Counted from the first letter of the stretch, positions 17,474 to 26,470 are shown. The stretch is DNA of 64,000 nucleotides from Cyanobium sp. ATX 6A2 (GCF_024346355.1 NZ_JAGQCU010000004.1:124001-188000), one strand, 5' to 3'. Program-made: numbers and translations. The notes: a model not told the origin generated them from the sequence alone.

Positions 17474-18667
17474 GTGAGCGTTCCCGGCTGGCTGCAGCAG
17501 CGCCTGGAGGCCGCCGGCGGCGCTGTGCCCTTCACCACTTACATGGACTGGGTGCTGCACGATCCGCGCCACGGCGCCTACGGCAGTGGCCGGCTGCGCA
17601 TCGGCCCCGCCGGCGACTTCGCCACGGCCCCCTCCCTGGGGCCCGACTTCGCCGCCCTGCTGGCTCCCCAGCTGGCCGACTGGCTGGGCGAGCTGGCGGC
17701 CGCCGATCCCGGGCCCATCGCCCTGGTGGAGGCCGGACCCGGCGAGGGCAGCCTGGCGGCGGATCTGGCCGCGGCCCTGGCGGCCGGCTGGCCCGGACTG
17801 GCGCAGCGCTGTGAGCTGGTGCTGGTGGAGCCCAATCCCGGCATGGCCGAGCGTCAGCGCCGGTGCCTGGCCGATTCCCCCCTGCCCTGCCGCTGGTGTT
17901 CCTTCGCGCAGCTGGCGGCGGCGCCGCTGCGGGGGGTGCTGCTCGCCCATGAGGTGCTCGATGCCCTGCCGGTGGAGCGGATCAGTTGGGACGGGGCGCT
18001 CTGGCGCCGCCAGCAGGTGGCGCTCCGGGATGGGCCCGACGCCCAGCCCTCGCTGCGGCTGGAGCCCGGCGAGCCCCTGGAGGCGGCGATGCCCGCGCCC
18101 CTCGAAGCCTGGGGGCTCCTGGCCCCCGATCCCCGGCGCCCGCCGGGCTGGAGCACCGAGCTCCATCCCGCCATCGGTCCCTGGCTCCAGAGCGCCGCTG
18201 CCGCCCTGCGGGCCGGCACCCTGCTGGTGATCGACTACGCCCTGGAGGCCCGCCGCTACTACGCCCCGGTGCGCAGTGATGGCACCCTGGTGGCCTACCG
18301 GTCCCAGCGGGCCAGCGCCGATCCCCTGGCCGATCCCGGGGCCTGTGACCTCACCGCCCACCTCTGCATCGACACCCTCCAGGAGGCCGCCGCAGCCGCC
18401 GGCTGGCAGGCCCTCGGCCACTGCCGCCAGGGCCAGGCCCTGCTCGCCCTGGGGCTGGCCGAGCGCCTGCACGGCCTGCAGCGGCTGCAGGGTTCGGCCC
18501 TGGCCGAGGCCCTCGGCCGTCGTGAAGCCCTGCTGCGCCTGGTGGATCCCCACGCCCTCGGCGACTTCCGCTGGCTGGCCTTCGCCCGTGGCGGCTCCGG
18601 CCCAGGCGACAGCGGCGGCCCGTCCCTCCCGCTCCCTCGCTTCCTGCGTGATCCCAGCGCGAGCTGA
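17474..18667 (+). CDS. SAM-dependent methyltransferase, MidA/NDUFAF7 family
   Basis: A 397-residue protein starting at GTG 17474. Family hallmarks are PFTTYMDWVLHDPRHGAYG at the N-terminus, the SAM motif ALVEAGPGEGSLAADLA, LAHEVLDALPVERI and LLVIDYALEARRYY. In mitochondria NDUFAF7 methylates an arginine of a complex I subunit; a role in NDH-1 assembly is conceivable here but not shown. It diverges from the Psb32-like gene with only 24 bases between starts. The Mrp operon follows after 49 bases. Confidence 0.85.
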   Translation: MSVPGWLQQRLEAAGGAVPFTTYMDWVLHDPRHGAYGSGRLRIGPAGDFATAPSLGPDFAALLAPQLADWLGELAAADPGPIALVEAGPGEGSLAADLAAALAAGWPGLAQRCELVLVEPNPGMAERQRRCLADSPLPCRWCSFAQLAAAPLRGVLLAHEVLDALPVERISWDGALWRRQQVALRDGPDAQPSLRLEPGEPLEAAMPAPLEAWGLLAPDPRRPPGWSTELHPAIGPWLQSAAAALRAGTLLVIDYALEARRYYAPVRSDGTLVAYRSQRASADPLADPGACDLTAHLCIDTLQEAAAAAGWQALGHCRQGQALLALGLAERLHGLQRLQGSALAEALGRREALLRLVDPHALGDFRWLAFARGGSGPGDSGGPSLPLPRFLRDPSAS

Positions 18668-18716
18668 CCCTCCCGCGGCTGGTGGCGGCTAAGGTTTTGC
18701 GCTCACCGCCCCTGCC

Positions 18717-19124
18717 GTGCCCGACCCCTTCCGATTGCTGGAGGCCATGGTGCTGCTCACGGCCCTGGTGGGATTGCTGGGGCTGATCTGGCGCCGCAAC
18801 CTGTTTCTGCGTGCCCTGGCCCTCGACGTGATGGGCACGGGTGCGATTTCGCTGTTCGTGCTGGTGGCCGCCCGCAGCGGTCTGCGCACGCCGATCCTGG
18901 CCCGCGGGGAACTGGCCCTCAACGCCGTTCCCTCGATTGCCTGGGCCGACGCCATCCCCCAGGCCGTCATCCTCACAGCGATCGTCATCGGCCTGTCGAT
19001 CCAGGCCCTCCTGCTGGTGGTGATCGCACGCCTGTCGCGGCTCGATCCCCTGCTCGACACGGCCAGCTTCGAGGCCCTGGTGATCGCCGCTCCCCCCGAG
19101 GCGGCCGGAGGCCGGCGCGCCTGA
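18717..19124 (+). CDS. mrpC: Mrp Na+/H+ antiporter subunit C (NuoK-like)
   Basis: A 135-residue protein from GTG 18717 with three membrane helices (VLLTALVGLLGLIW, FVLVAARSG and the AVILTAIVIGLSIQALLLVV region). AIPQAVILTAIVIG is the typical MrpC/NuoK signature. It opens a seven-gene operon for a multisubunit Na+/H+ antiporter in the cytoplasmic membrane. A TAAGGT -10-like element lies at 18690-18695, 21 bases upstream. Other Mrp operons usually start with the large A subunit, which is missing here. Confidence 0.85.
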   Translation: MPDPFRLLEAMVLLTALVGLLGLIWRRNLFLRALALDVMGTGAISLFVLVAARSGLRTPILARGELALNAVPSIAWADAIPQAVILTAIVIGLSIQALLLVVIARLSRLDPLLDTASFEALVIAAPPEAAGGRRA

Positions 19125-19128
19125 ACCG

Positions 19129-20703
19129 ATGGCCGATCCCACGACGCTGGATGCCTGGTTGATCGCCTGGCTGCTGCTCCCCTTCCTGGCGGCCTTCAGC
19201 TCGGCTTTGCTGCCGCGGCTGGCCCGATCCCTCGCTCTGGTGTGTGTGCTCACCACCCTGGCCTGGGGCGTTTGGGCCAGCCTGCCCGGCCGGCAGGTGC
19301 TGTTCGAACTGATCGGCAGCCTCGGCGTTCAGCTGCAGCTCGATGGGGTTGCGGCACCGTTTCTGCTGCTCAACGCCCTGGTGGTGCTGGCGGTGCTCGT
19401 GGACAGCTGGCGGCAGCCGCCACCGGGTCCCTTCCTGCTGTTGCTGATGGTGCTGCTGGGGGGCCTCAACTCCTCCTTCCTGGCCACCGATCTGGTGAGC
19501 CTCTACGTGGCCCTGGAGGTGGTGGGAATCACCGCCTTCCTGCTCATCCTCCAGAGCCGTGAACCCCGCCAGCTCTGGATCGCCCTGCGCTACCTGCTTG
19601 TGGGCAATGGCGTGATGACGCTGTTCCTGATCGGCAGTGGCCTTCTCTATCTTTATACCGGCAGTTTCCGCCTGCAATCCCTGCAGGAGCTGCCCCCCGG
19701 CAGCACCACCCTGGCTGTGGGGCTGGCGCTGGTGATGCTGGGTCTGCTCACCAAGGCGGGCGTGTTCCTTAGCGGACTCTGGCTGCCCCAGACCCATGCC
19801 GAGGCCCCGGCCCAGGTTTCGGCGCTGCTCTCGGGGGTGGTTGTGGCCGGCGGAATCTGCCCCCTGCTGCGGCTGGCCCTGCTGCTCCCGGCCCAGCAAC
19901 CGGTGTTCACCTGGGTTGGCCTGGCGAGTGTGCTCCTCGGCCTGGTGTATGCCCTCGGCGATGGTGATCTGAAGCGCCTTCTGGCCTGGAGCACCCTCTC
20001 CCAGATGGGCTTCGCCCTGCTCAATCCCGCCGCCGGAGGCCTGTTCGTGCTCGGCCACGGCGTAGCCAAGGGTGCCCTCTTTCTGGCCGCTGGCAAGGTG
20101 CCCAGCCGCGACCTGTCCCTCTGGGGCCAACAGCCCCTCGCTCCGGCCCTGGGCCTGACCGTGCTGGTGGGAGCCCTCTCGATCGCCGGAGCGCCGCCGC
20201 TGCTCGGCTATTACTCCAAGGCCACCCTCGAGACCCTGCCGCTCACCGGCATTCCCGGGCTGCCGGTGCACCTGCTGGGTTGGCTCCTGCCGCTGCTGAT
20301 GGTGGGCACGGCGGCGGTCTATGCACGCATCTGCTGGCTGCCCCTGGGAGCCGGCTGGCAGGTGCCGGCGCCCGGGGGGCTGCTGCTCGCCCTGGTGCTC
20401 GTGCTGGTGGGCCTGCTGGCGCCCCTCCTCCCCGGTGGTTCGCCCTTCCCCAGTACGGCGGCGCTCGGGAAGGGCCTGGGGGTGCTCGCCGCCGGCGCCG
20501 CTGTGGAGGCCCTGCGCCGCGGGCTGCGCAGGCCGGTGACGGCCCTTGGCTTCCGCCATCGCCTGAGGCTGCCCAACCTGGAGAGCCTGATCGACCTGCT
20601 CGGAGCCCTGGCCGTGGTGGGGGCGGGGTTGCAGCTGCTGCTGCTTCGCCTGCAGCCCGTGAGCACCGATCTGCTGCTGGTGGAGGCGCTATGTCTCGCC
20701 TGA
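19129..20703 (+). CDS. mrpD: Mrp Na+/H+ antiporter subunit D (NuoM/N-like)
   Basis: A 524-residue antiporter-like subunit with about fourteen membrane helices. Proton-channel signatures include SLYVALEVVGITAFLLI (conserved glutamate), TKAGVFLSGLWLPQTHAEAP (conserved lysine) and LLAWSTLSQMGFALLN (lysine nearby in DLKRLL). It is homologous to complex I subunits NuoM/N and NdhD. It begins 4 bases after mrpC and its last 13 bases overlap mrpE. It is the only antiporter-type large subunit in the operon. Confidence 0.9.
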   Translation: MADPTTLDAWLIAWLLLPFLAAFSSALLPRLARSLALVCVLTTLAWGVWASLPGRQVLFELIGSLGVQLQLDGVAAPFLLLNALVVLAVLVDSWRQPPPGPFLLLLMVLLGGLNSSFLATDLVSLYVALEVVGITAFLLILQSREPRQLWIALRYLLVGNGVMTLFLIGSGLLYLYTGSFRLQSLQELPPGSTTLAVGLALVMLGLLTKAGVFLSGLWLPQTHAEAPAQVSALLSGVVVAGGICPLLRLALLLPAQQPVFTWVGLASVLLGLVYALGDGDLKRLLAWSTLSQMGFALLNPAAGGLFVLGHGVAKGALFLAAGKVPSRDLSLWGQQPLAPALGLTVLVGALSIAGAPPLLGYYSKATLETLPLTGIPGLPVHLLGWLLPLLMVGTAAVYARICWLPLGAGWQVPAPGGLLLALVLVLVGLLAPLLPGGSPFPSTAALGKGLGVLAAGAAVEALRRGLRRPVTALGFRHRLRLPNLESLIDLLGALAVVGAGLQLLLLRLQPVSTDLLLVEALCLA

Positions 20704-21098
20704 TCGTGATCGCCCTGCGGATGCTGATCTGGCTGCTGCTCAGCGCCGATCCGGAGCTGCTCAATGTGGCCATCGGTCTGGCGGTATCCCTGGCACTGCC
20801 GCTGCCGCGGCGTGTGCGGGCTCTCTCCCCCGGTCAGTTCTGGCGAGCCCTCGGCGACAGTGTCACCGCCCTGCCCCAGGCCTACAGCCAGGCCGCCCGG
20901 CTGCTCCTGCACCGCCGGCTGGAGGAGAGCGTCGTGCACGATGAGCCGGCCCGGGTCGGCGGCCGTGCCTCCAGCGTGCTGGTGTTCCTGGACGTGTTCC
21001 GCATCACCCTCACCCCCTTCACCATTGCCCTGGGGCTGGAGGGCGGCGGCCGCCGCTACCGGGTACACGAGCTGGTTTTCGAGGAGAAGGAGCGATGA
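20691..21098 (+). CDS. mrpE: Mrp Na+/H+ antiporter subunit E
   Basis: A 135-residue protein from ATG 20691 (MSRLIVIALRMLIWLLLSAD). MrpE features are the two N-terminal helices, the loop with QFWRALGDSVTALPQAYSQA and the VFLDVFRITLTPFTIALGL segment. The start lies inside the 3' end of mrpD and the stop overlaps mrpF (ATGA), showing tight translational coupling. Confidence 0.85.
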   Translation: MSRLIVIALRMLIWLLLSADPELLNVAIGLAVSLALPLPRRVRALSPGQFWRALGDSVTALPQAYSQAARLLLHRRLEESVVHDEPARVGGRASSVLVFLDVFRITLTPFTIALGLEGGGRRYRVHELVFEEKER

Positions 21099-21343
21099 CC
21101 CTGCTGGTGTTCGGCATGGTGCTGGCTTTGCTGCTGCCGATCCTGGTGGTGTGCCGCCGCACCGACGTGTGGCACCGCCTGGCCGCCTTCGCCAGCGTGT
21201 CCACCAAGGTGGCGATGGTGATGCTGGTGGTGTCGGTGGTGCGCGACGACTGGATGGTGGGCCTGGTGGGCGTGATCGTGCTCAGCGTCGGCAACGGCGC
21301 CGTGATGCTGCTCGCCAACCTGCTGCAGGGGGTGGAGGGATGA
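21095..21343 (+). CDS. mrpF: Mrp Na+/H+ antiporter subunit F
   Basis: An 82-residue protein with three helices. The central RRTDVWHRLAAFASVSTKVA and VIVLSVGNGAVMLLANLL match MrpF/MnhF. Starts and stops overlap both neighbours by four bases. Confidence 0.85.
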   Translation: MTLLVFGMVLALLLPILVVCRRTDVWHRLAAFASVSTKVAMVMLVVSVVRDDWMVGLVGVIVLSVGNGAVMLLANLLQGVEG

Positions 21344-21660
21344 GTGGCGAGCTGCTGGCCGATGCCCCTGGGGTGCTGGCGGCCCTGGCCCAGGGCGCCA
21401 GTGCGGTGCTGCTGGGGCTGGGGCTGCTGTTCTGGTTTGCCGGCAGCTGGCCCCTGCTGGGCCGGGCCAGCTACCTCACCAAGCTGCACTACCTGGGCAT
21501 CTCCGACACCCTCGGCTCGGCGCTGATGTTGCTGGGGCTGCTGCTGCGCTTCCAGCGCGAATGGCCGCTGCTGGTGCTGGCGCTGCTGTCGCTGGTGGTG
21601 TGGAACACAATCTTCGGCTACGTGCTGGCGGCCTGCTCCCAGCCCCGCCGCCGCCCCTGA
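21340..21660 (+). CDS. mrpG: Mrp Na+/H+ antiporter subunit G
   Basis: A 106-residue protein from ATG 21340 (MSGELLADAPGVLAALAQG). Three helices are present, and the conserved TKLHYLGISDTLGSALMLLG identifies MrpG/MnhG. The start overlaps the mrpF stop (ATGA). Confidence 0.85.
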   Translation: MSGELLADAPGVLAALAQGASAVLLGLGLLFWFAGSWPLLGRASYLTKLHYLGISDTLGSALMLLGLLLRFQREWPLLVLALLSLVVWNTIFGYVLAACSQPRRRP

Positions 21661-21668
21661 ACCCCTCC

Positions 21669-22223
21669 ATGACCCTCGGCACCGACCTGCCCCTGCTGCT
21701 GCCGCTCACGGCCCTGCTGCCGCTTACGGCGATCCTGGTGGTGGTGCAGAGCAACCCCTATCAGACCCTGGTGCTGCGCGGCATCCTCGGTGCCGTGGCG
21801 GCGCTGATCTACGCCCTGCTGGGGGCGGCCGACGTGGCCCTCACCGAGGCCCTGGTGGGCACGCTGCTCTCCACCACCCTCTACGCCGTGGCCCTGCGCT
21901 CCTCGATGGTGCTGCGGCTGGCGCGGCCGGTGGGCGCTCAGCCCCTGCCGGCGAATCTGCGCCAGCAGCTGGAGGCCTGGCTGGATCCGCTCAGCCTGCG
22001 GCTGGAGCTGGTGGAGCAAGCCCAGGCCGTCGACCTCCACGGCCTGCTCGAATGGCAGCCGGAAACCGCCGTGCTGCGGGTGCGGCTGCACAGCCCCAGC
22101 CTGCTGCAACGTCTCGCCGCCCTGCCTCGGGCTGGCGGCTGGGGGGATCTGAGTGCGGCGCTGCGGCTGCTGCCGGCCGGCGCCGATCCTGATCTCGCCG
22201 CGTCCCTCGAGCTCGACCGATGA
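21669..22223 (+). CDS. DUF4040 subunit (MrpA C-terminal / MbhD-like)
   Basis: A 184-residue protein from ATG 21669. Three N-terminal helices include LVLRGILGAVAALIYALLGA and DVALTEALVGTLLSTTLYAV, the DUF4040 core found at the C-terminus of MrpA or as a stand-alone subunit (MbhD) in hydrogenase-type complexes. The C-terminal 90 residues are soluble with no recognised fold. Here it acts as a separate polypeptide, so the usual MrpA is split or only partly present. It overlaps mrpB by four bases. Confidence 0.78.
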   Translation: MTLGTDLPLLLPLTALLPLTAILVVVQSNPYQTLVLRGILGAVAALIYALLGAADVALTEALVGTLLSTTLYAVALRSSMVLRLARPVGAQPLPANLRQQLEAWLDPLSLRLELVEQAQAVDLHGLLEWQPETAVLRVRLHSPSLLQRLAALPRAGGWGDLSAALRLLPAGADPDLAASLELDR

Positions 22224-22897
22224 TCGCCGGCGTGCTGAGGCTGGTCTACGGCCCGGCGGCCGTGCTGCTCTGCCTGATTCCCCTGGCGGTGGCCCTGCCG
22301 CCGCCGCCGGATGTCGCCGCCACGGTGACGGAGCTGCTGGAGGCGGGTCGGGTGCCCAACCTGGTGGCCACGGTGATCCTCTACACCCGCCTCTACGACA
22401 CGGTGGGCGAGGTGGTGGTGTTCACCCTGGCCTCGATCGGCGTGCGCTGGATCTTCAGCGGCGATTCCCTCCAGCGCCGCATCCGTGTCCTGACGGACGC
22501 GCCCTCGGTGGTGCTCTGCCAGCTGGGGGCCACCGTGTGTGCGCTGGTGGCGGTGGAGCTGGCCCTGCGCGGCCACCTCTCGCCAGGCGGCGGCTTCGCT
22601 GCGGGGGTGGCCGGCGGCACTGCCATCGGGCTGCTGCTGATCAGCGGCTCGCTGCGGCTGGTGGACCGCTTCTACACCCGCTACCGCGCTGATCTCTGGG
22701 AGAAGGGGGCCGTGGTGGTGTTCCTGCTGCTGGCCTTTCTCAGTCTGGAGGGGCTGGGGCCGGCCATGGGAGGCCGCTTCGGGGCGATCGCCAGCGGCGG
22801 CTGGATCCCGTTGCTGAATGTGCTGGTGGCCCTCAAGGTGACGCTGGGGTCGTGGGCGATGGTGCAGCTGCTGGTGCGTTACAGGGGTCTGCTCTGA
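22220..22897 (+). CDS. mrpB: Mrp Na+/H+ antiporter subunit B
   Basis: A 225-residue membrane protein. The N-terminal section with VATVILYTRLYDTVGEVVVF is the MbhE-like segment often fused to MrpA; the rest (TVCALVAVELALRGHLSPGGGFAAGVAGG) is the MrpB core. So the A/B boundary is shifted compared with Bacillus Mrp. It is the last gene of the operon and is followed by a strong hairpin. Confidence 0.85.
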   Translation: MIAGVLRLVYGPAAVLLCLIPLAVALPPPPDVAATVTELLEAGRVPNLVATVILYTRLYDTVGEVVVFTLASIGVRWIFSGDSLQRRIRVLTDAPSVVLCQLGATVCALVAVELALRGHLSPGGGFAAGVAGGTAIGLLLISGSLRLVDRFYTRYRADLWEKGAVVVFLLLAFLSLEGLGPAMGGRFGAIASGGWIPLLNVLVALKVTLGSWAMVQLLVRYRGLL

Positions 22898-22902
22898 TCG
22901 AA

Positions 22903-22924
22903 TCCCCCATCACCAGATGGGGGA
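22903..22924 (+). terminator. Hairpin at the end of the Mrp operon
   Basis: TCCCCCATC-ACCA-GATGGGGGA forms a perfect 9-bp stem with a 4-base loop, six bases after the mrpB stop. No T-run follows, so it may stabilise the mRNA end or act with another factor. Confidence 0.6.
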
Positions 22925-23253
22925 AGACACTCCTAGACACTCCTATCAGTGAGGATTTGCTGGCGTCCACATCATCGGATAGTCGCACGCCTGAAATGGC
23001 GCCAGAGCAGTCGCGAAGCTTGTAAACGCGACTACATTGTGTTGTTAATGGAGAAGCGAATTCGATGGTCTTGCCATCGGTTTGCATTGGCTTTGCGGCT
23101 GGAAGTTCTATTTTTGGCCTGAGTTCCTGATGCTTCGTCTCTAGGCCCTGTGGGCGCGTCAGTGGCCAGTGCCGTCGCCAGAGGATTTGGTGGCTCGGCA
23201 CGATCAGCGGCCCTGATCATGCCTCCGCCCCGCAGGCAGCGGCTGCCCCTGCC
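22925..23253. other. AT-richer non-coding stretch between Mrp operon and bicA
   Basis: No convincing gene is seen here. A 10-mer (agacactcct) occurs twice in tandem at 22925-22944. A second hairpin, AGTCGCG at 23010-23016 pairing with CGCGACT at 23028-23034 across an 11-base loop, lies mid-way. The composition is clearly lower in GC than the flanking genes. A small RNA is possible but not shown. Confidence 0.4.
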
Positions 23254-23439
23254 TCAGGGGTTGCAGCGAGGGCACTGCCGCAGTTCGTTCTCGAACGTGC
23301 GTGCCAGCTGTGCTTCGGGGGAGTGACGGGCCATCTGGCTCAGCACCAGCAGGCTGCGCAGGCCCAGCCAAACCAGGGCAAGCAGGATCCGGCCCACAGG
23401 GCACCGGGCCTGGCGAGCTCGACCCAGTTGTTTGATCAC
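23254..23439 (-). CDS. Candidate small membrane protein divergent from bicA
   Basis: A 61-codon frame starting at ATG 23439. It has a basic N-terminus (MIKQLGRARQARCPVG), one hydrophobic segment (RILLALVWLGLRSLLVL), then a charged tail ending in RQCPRCNP. The positive-inside layout and terminal CxxC look protein-like, but no family is known and it may be a chance frame. Its start is 36 bases from the bicA start, so both would share a promoter region. Confidence 0.4.
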   Translation of the reverse strand: MIKQLGRARQARCPVGRILLALVWLGLRSLLVLSQMARHSPEAQLARTFENELRQCPRCNP

Positions 23440-23475
23440 GCGGCTAAGGTTCGCCGCCCACCTTCGCCTGTAGCG

Positions 23476-25197
23476 ATGACCACATCATCGGCGCCCCCGC
23501 GGCGCCCGGGTCTGCGGGTGCTGAACCACATCAGCACCAGGAACATCAAGGGAGATCTGTTCGGCGGGGTCACCGCCGCGGTGATCGCCCTGCCCATGGC
23601 CCTGGCCTTCGGGGTGGCCGCCTTCGGTGGAGCTGAGGGTGGTGCCGCAGCCGGCCTCTGGGGTGCGGTGCTGGTGGGTCTGTTCGCCGCCCTGTTCGGG
23701 GGCACGCCCGCCCTGATCTCGGAGCCCACCGGTCCGATGACGGTGGTGATGACCGCGGTGGTGGCGGATCTCAGCTCCCGCGATCCGCAGAACGGCCTGG
23801 CCATGGCCTTCACGGTGGTGATGCTGGCCGGGGTGTTTCAGATCCTCTTCGGGCTGCTGAAGCTGGGCCGCTATGTGACCCAGATGCCCTACACGGTGAT
23901 CTCGGGCTTCATGAGCGGCATCGGCATCATCCTGATCGTGCTGCAGATCGGCCCGTTTCTGGGCCAGGCGATCCCCAGAGGCGGGGTGCTCGGCACCCTC
24001 TCCAGCCTCCCGGCCCTGGTGCAGAACGTCCAGCTCGACGAGGTGGTGCTGGCGGTGATCACCTTGGCGGTTCTCTGGTTCACCCCTCGCCGGGTGCGAA
24101 CCGTTGTTCCGGCTCAGCTGATCGCCCTGGTGCTCGGCACCCTGCTCTCTTTTTCCTTACTCCAGGGCGACGCAGACGGCCTGCGCCGCATCGGCGTGAT
24201 CGCCTCAGGGTTTCCAGAGCTGCAGATCCCCCACTTCCAGCTGCCCCAGCTGCAACTGATGCTGGTTGATGCGGCGGTGCTGGGGATGCTGGGCTGCATC
24301 GACGCCCTGCTCACCTCGGTGATCGCCGACAGCATCACCCGCACCGAGCACAACTCCAACAAGGAGCTCATCGGTCAGGGCCTGGGCAATCTGGTGTCGG
24401 GCCTGTTCGGTGGCCTGCCCGGCGCCGGAGCCACCATGGGCACAGTGGTGAACATCCAGAGCGGCGGCCGCAGCGCCCTCTCCGGTATCTCCCGCGCCCT
24501 GGTGCTGATGCTGGTGATTCTCGCCGGGGCACGGCTGGCGGGTGAGATCCCCCTGGCCGTGCTGGCCGGCATCGCCCTGAAGGTGGGTGTTGACATCATC
24601 GACTGGGGTTTTCTCAGACGCGCCCACCGGATCTCGATCAAGGGTGCCCTGATCATGTATCTGGTGATTGCTCTCACCGTGCTGGTTGACCTGATCGCGG
24701 CCGTGGGCATCGGTGTGTTCATCGCCAACATCCTCACCATCGACAAGATGGGCGAACTGCAGGCCAAGTCGGTGAAATCGGTGAGCACCGGTGATGGTGA
24801 CCTCGATATTCCCGCTGATGACAAAGCCCTGCTCGACCAGGGCAAGGGCCAGGTGCTGCTGTTTCAGCTCAATGGTGCCATGTTGTTCGGTGTGGCCAAG
24901 GCGATCGGCCGCGAACACAATGCCGTCGGCGACTGCAAGGCGGTGATCTTTGATCTCTCCGAAGTGTCCCACCTCGGCGTCACTGCCTCTCTGGCGGTGG
25001 AGAACGCCGTGGAGGAAGCGATTGAAAAGGGCCGGCTGGTGTATGTGGTGGGGGCCACCGGCACCACCAAGCGACGCCTGCAAAATCTCGGTCTTTATGA
25101 GAAGCTGCCGGATGACCACACCAGCATCAGCCGCCATGAGGCCCTGCAGCGGGCCGTCACGGAGATTGCGGCATCGGCCGATGGATCCGCTGTCTGA
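23476..25197 (+). CDS. bicA: SulP-family bicarbonate transporter BicA
   Basis: A 573-residue SulP transporter from ATG 23476. The membrane domain shows GDLFGGVTAAVIALPMALAF, TPALISEPTGPMTVVMTAVV, MPYTVISGFMSGIGIILI and LGCIDALLTSVIADSITRTE, all close to what I know of cyanobacterial BicA. The C-terminal STAS domain starts near residue 455 (VLLFQLNGAMLFGVAKAI, VIFDLSEVSHLGVTASLAVE). BicA is a low-affinity, high-flux, Na+-dependent bicarbonate importer in the cytoplasmic membrane. A TAAGGT element lies at 23445-23450, and a terminator follows. The neighbouring Mrp operon could maintain the Na+ gradient it needs. Confidence 0.9.
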   Translation: MTTSSAPPRRPGLRVLNHISTRNIKGDLFGGVTAAVIALPMALAFGVAAFGGAEGGAAAGLWGAVLVGLFAALFGGTPALISEPTGPMTVVMTAVVADLSSRDPQNGLAMAFTVVMLAGVFQILFGLLKLGRYVTQMPYTVISGFMSGIGIILIVLQIGPFLGQAIPRGGVLGTLSSLPALVQNVQLDEVVLAVITLAVLWFTPRRVRTVVPAQLIALVLGTLLSFSLLQGDADGLRRIGVIASGFPELQIPHFQLPQLQLMLVDAAVLGMLGCIDALLTSVIADSITRTEHNSNKELIGQGLGNLVSGLFGGLPGAGATMGTVVNIQSGGRSALSGISRALVLMLVILAGARLAGEIPLAVLAGIALKVGVDIIDWGFLRRAHRISIKGALIMYLVIALTVLVDLIAAVGIGVFIANILTIDKMGELQAKSVKSVSTGDGDLDIPADDKALLDQGKGQVLLFQLNGAMLFGVAKAIGREHNAVGDCKAVIFDLSEVSHLGVTASLAVENAVEEAIEKGRLVYVVGATGTTKRRLQNLGLYEKLPDDHTSISRHEALQRAVTEIAASADGSAV

Positions 25198-25498
25198 TTC
25201 TGTTTCCCACCTGGTTTGTCAATCGGATCATTGGCGGGATCATTGACGGGATCATCGGTAGCAAGGCCCCGGCAAGAGTCGGGGTTTTCCTATGGCAGAA
25301 GCGCCTGTCGATGGTGCTGGACAAGTCGTTCATCCACATCCGGTGATTGCGCATCAAGAGCCATCTACAGGGAGATGTCTTGAAAACGATCAGCGTCACT
25401 GATCGCTGCGATTCAGACTGCTTCTATGGGGCTGAGATTCCGCCAGTCCTGTAGAAAAGGTCTGTAACGTCTGCCGAACTCACCCAATCCCTCCGCCG
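25198..25498. other. Intergenic region between bicA and sigma factor gene
   Basis: This stretch contains three imperfect tandem copies of a 12-14 base unit around CGGATCATTGG (25214-25258), then the bicA terminator. No gene resemblance was seen in the remaining 200 bases, which should hold the sigma factor promoter. Confidence 0.45.
25267..25288 (+). terminator. Rho-independent terminator after bicA
   Basis: CCCCGGC-AAGA-GTCGGGG forms a 7-bp stem with one G-U pair and is followed directly by TTTT. It sits 70 bases after the bicA stop. Confidence 0.75.
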
Positions 25499-26470
25499 AT
25501 GCCTGCGCCACAGAAGCGCCCCCCGGGCGGCTGCGACGCACTCAGCCTGCACATGCGTGCCATCGGCCGCATCCCCCTGCTCACTGCCGAGGAGGAGATC
25601 AGTCTGGCCCGGCTGGTGCAGATGGGCCGTCAGCTCGAGGAGGTGGCCGATGAGATGAAACTCCGCGCCGGCGGGACTCCTCCCAGCAGCGAGGCCTGGG
25701 CCCTCGAAGCCGGCCTGGAGCCAGGGCACCTGCGCCGCTGTCTGCGGCAGGCTACGCAGGCCCGCAGCCGCATGGTCACGGCAAACCTGCGCCTGGTGGT
25801 GAGCATGGCGCGCCGTTCCATGCATCGCCCCGCAGACCTGGAAGACCTCATTCAGGAGGGCACCATCGGGCTGATCCGCGCTGTGGAACGCTTCGACCCC
25901 AGCCGCGGTTACCGCTTCTCCACCTATGCCGTGTGGTGGATCCGCGACGGCATCGGCAGGTCGCTGGTGGCCCGGGGCCGTTCCATCCGCCTGCCGGCCT
26001 CGATGGTGCAGCAGCTGCATCGGCTGCGGGAAGCCCAGCAGCGTCTGGGCCATGAGCTGGGCAGGGATCCCGGCATCGCTGAACTGGCTGCCGCCACGGA
26101 TCTCAAACCGCTCGATATCCGCGAGGTGCTGTTCCGGGCTCAGGAGCCCCTCAGTCTCGACGGGTATCCAGGCAGCGATGCCAACCTGCCTCTGCTCGAC
26201 ACCCTGGCCTGCCAGGCCAGCCGCCCCGAGGAGCGGGTCACCGCCGTTCTGCTCCGCCAGGACATCGACCAGCTGCTGGACGAACTGCCACCCCTGGAAG
26301 CCGAGCTGCTGCGACTGCGCTACGGCCTTCCGTCGTCTGAACCTCTGAGCCTGTGCGCCGTGGCGCGGCGGATGGGGATCAGCCGCGACAGCGCCCGGGG
26401 GCTGGAACGCAGAGCCAACGCCTCGATCCGACAGCTTTCGACCCGCGTTGCCGATTACCTGGAGGCCTGA
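25499..26470 (+). CDS. Group 2 RNA polymerase sigma-70 factor
   Basis: A 323-residue sigma factor. Region 1.2 is [20 protein letters not shown]. Region 2 is [14 protein letters not shown] through [20 protein letters not shown] and [18 protein letters not shown] (core binding and -10 recognition). Region 3 includes [15 protein letters not shown], and region 4 ends with [20 protein letters not shown] for the -35 element. It lacks the long region 1.1 of the primary sigma factor, so it is one of several alternative group 2 factors of cyanobacteria, usually tied to stress or light responses. It lies between bicA and the CO2-uptake operon; regulation of either is speculation. Confidence 0.88.
   Translation: MPAPQKRPPGGCDALSLHMRAIGRIPLLTAEEEISLARLVQMGRQLEEVADEMKLRAGGTPPSSEAWALEAGLEPGHLRRCLRQATQARSRMVTANLRLVVSMARRSMHRPADLEDLIQEGTIGLIRAVERFDPSRGYRFSTYAVWWIRDGIGRSLVARGRSIRLPASMVQQLHRLREAQQRLGHELGRDPGIAELAAATDLKPLDIREVLFRAQEPLSLDGYPGSDANLPLLDTLACQASRPEERVTAVLLRQDIDQLLDELPPLEAELLRLRYGLPSSEPLSLCAVARRMGISRDSARGLERRANASIRQLSTRVADYLEA

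Noticed and set aside
16541-18553. A 670-residue protein extending the Psb32-like gene upstream
   Set aside because: Everything before 17449 is antisense to the MidA-type methyltransferase gene and has shadow-frame composition.
22903-22924. A tRNA gene near the CGAATCCCCCA motif
   Set aside because: No cloverleaf could be drawn around it; the sequence is a simple 9-bp hairpin after mrpB.
25214-25258. A short CRISPR-like array
   Set aside because: The three copies are 12-14 bases, imperfect and without spacers of constant length.
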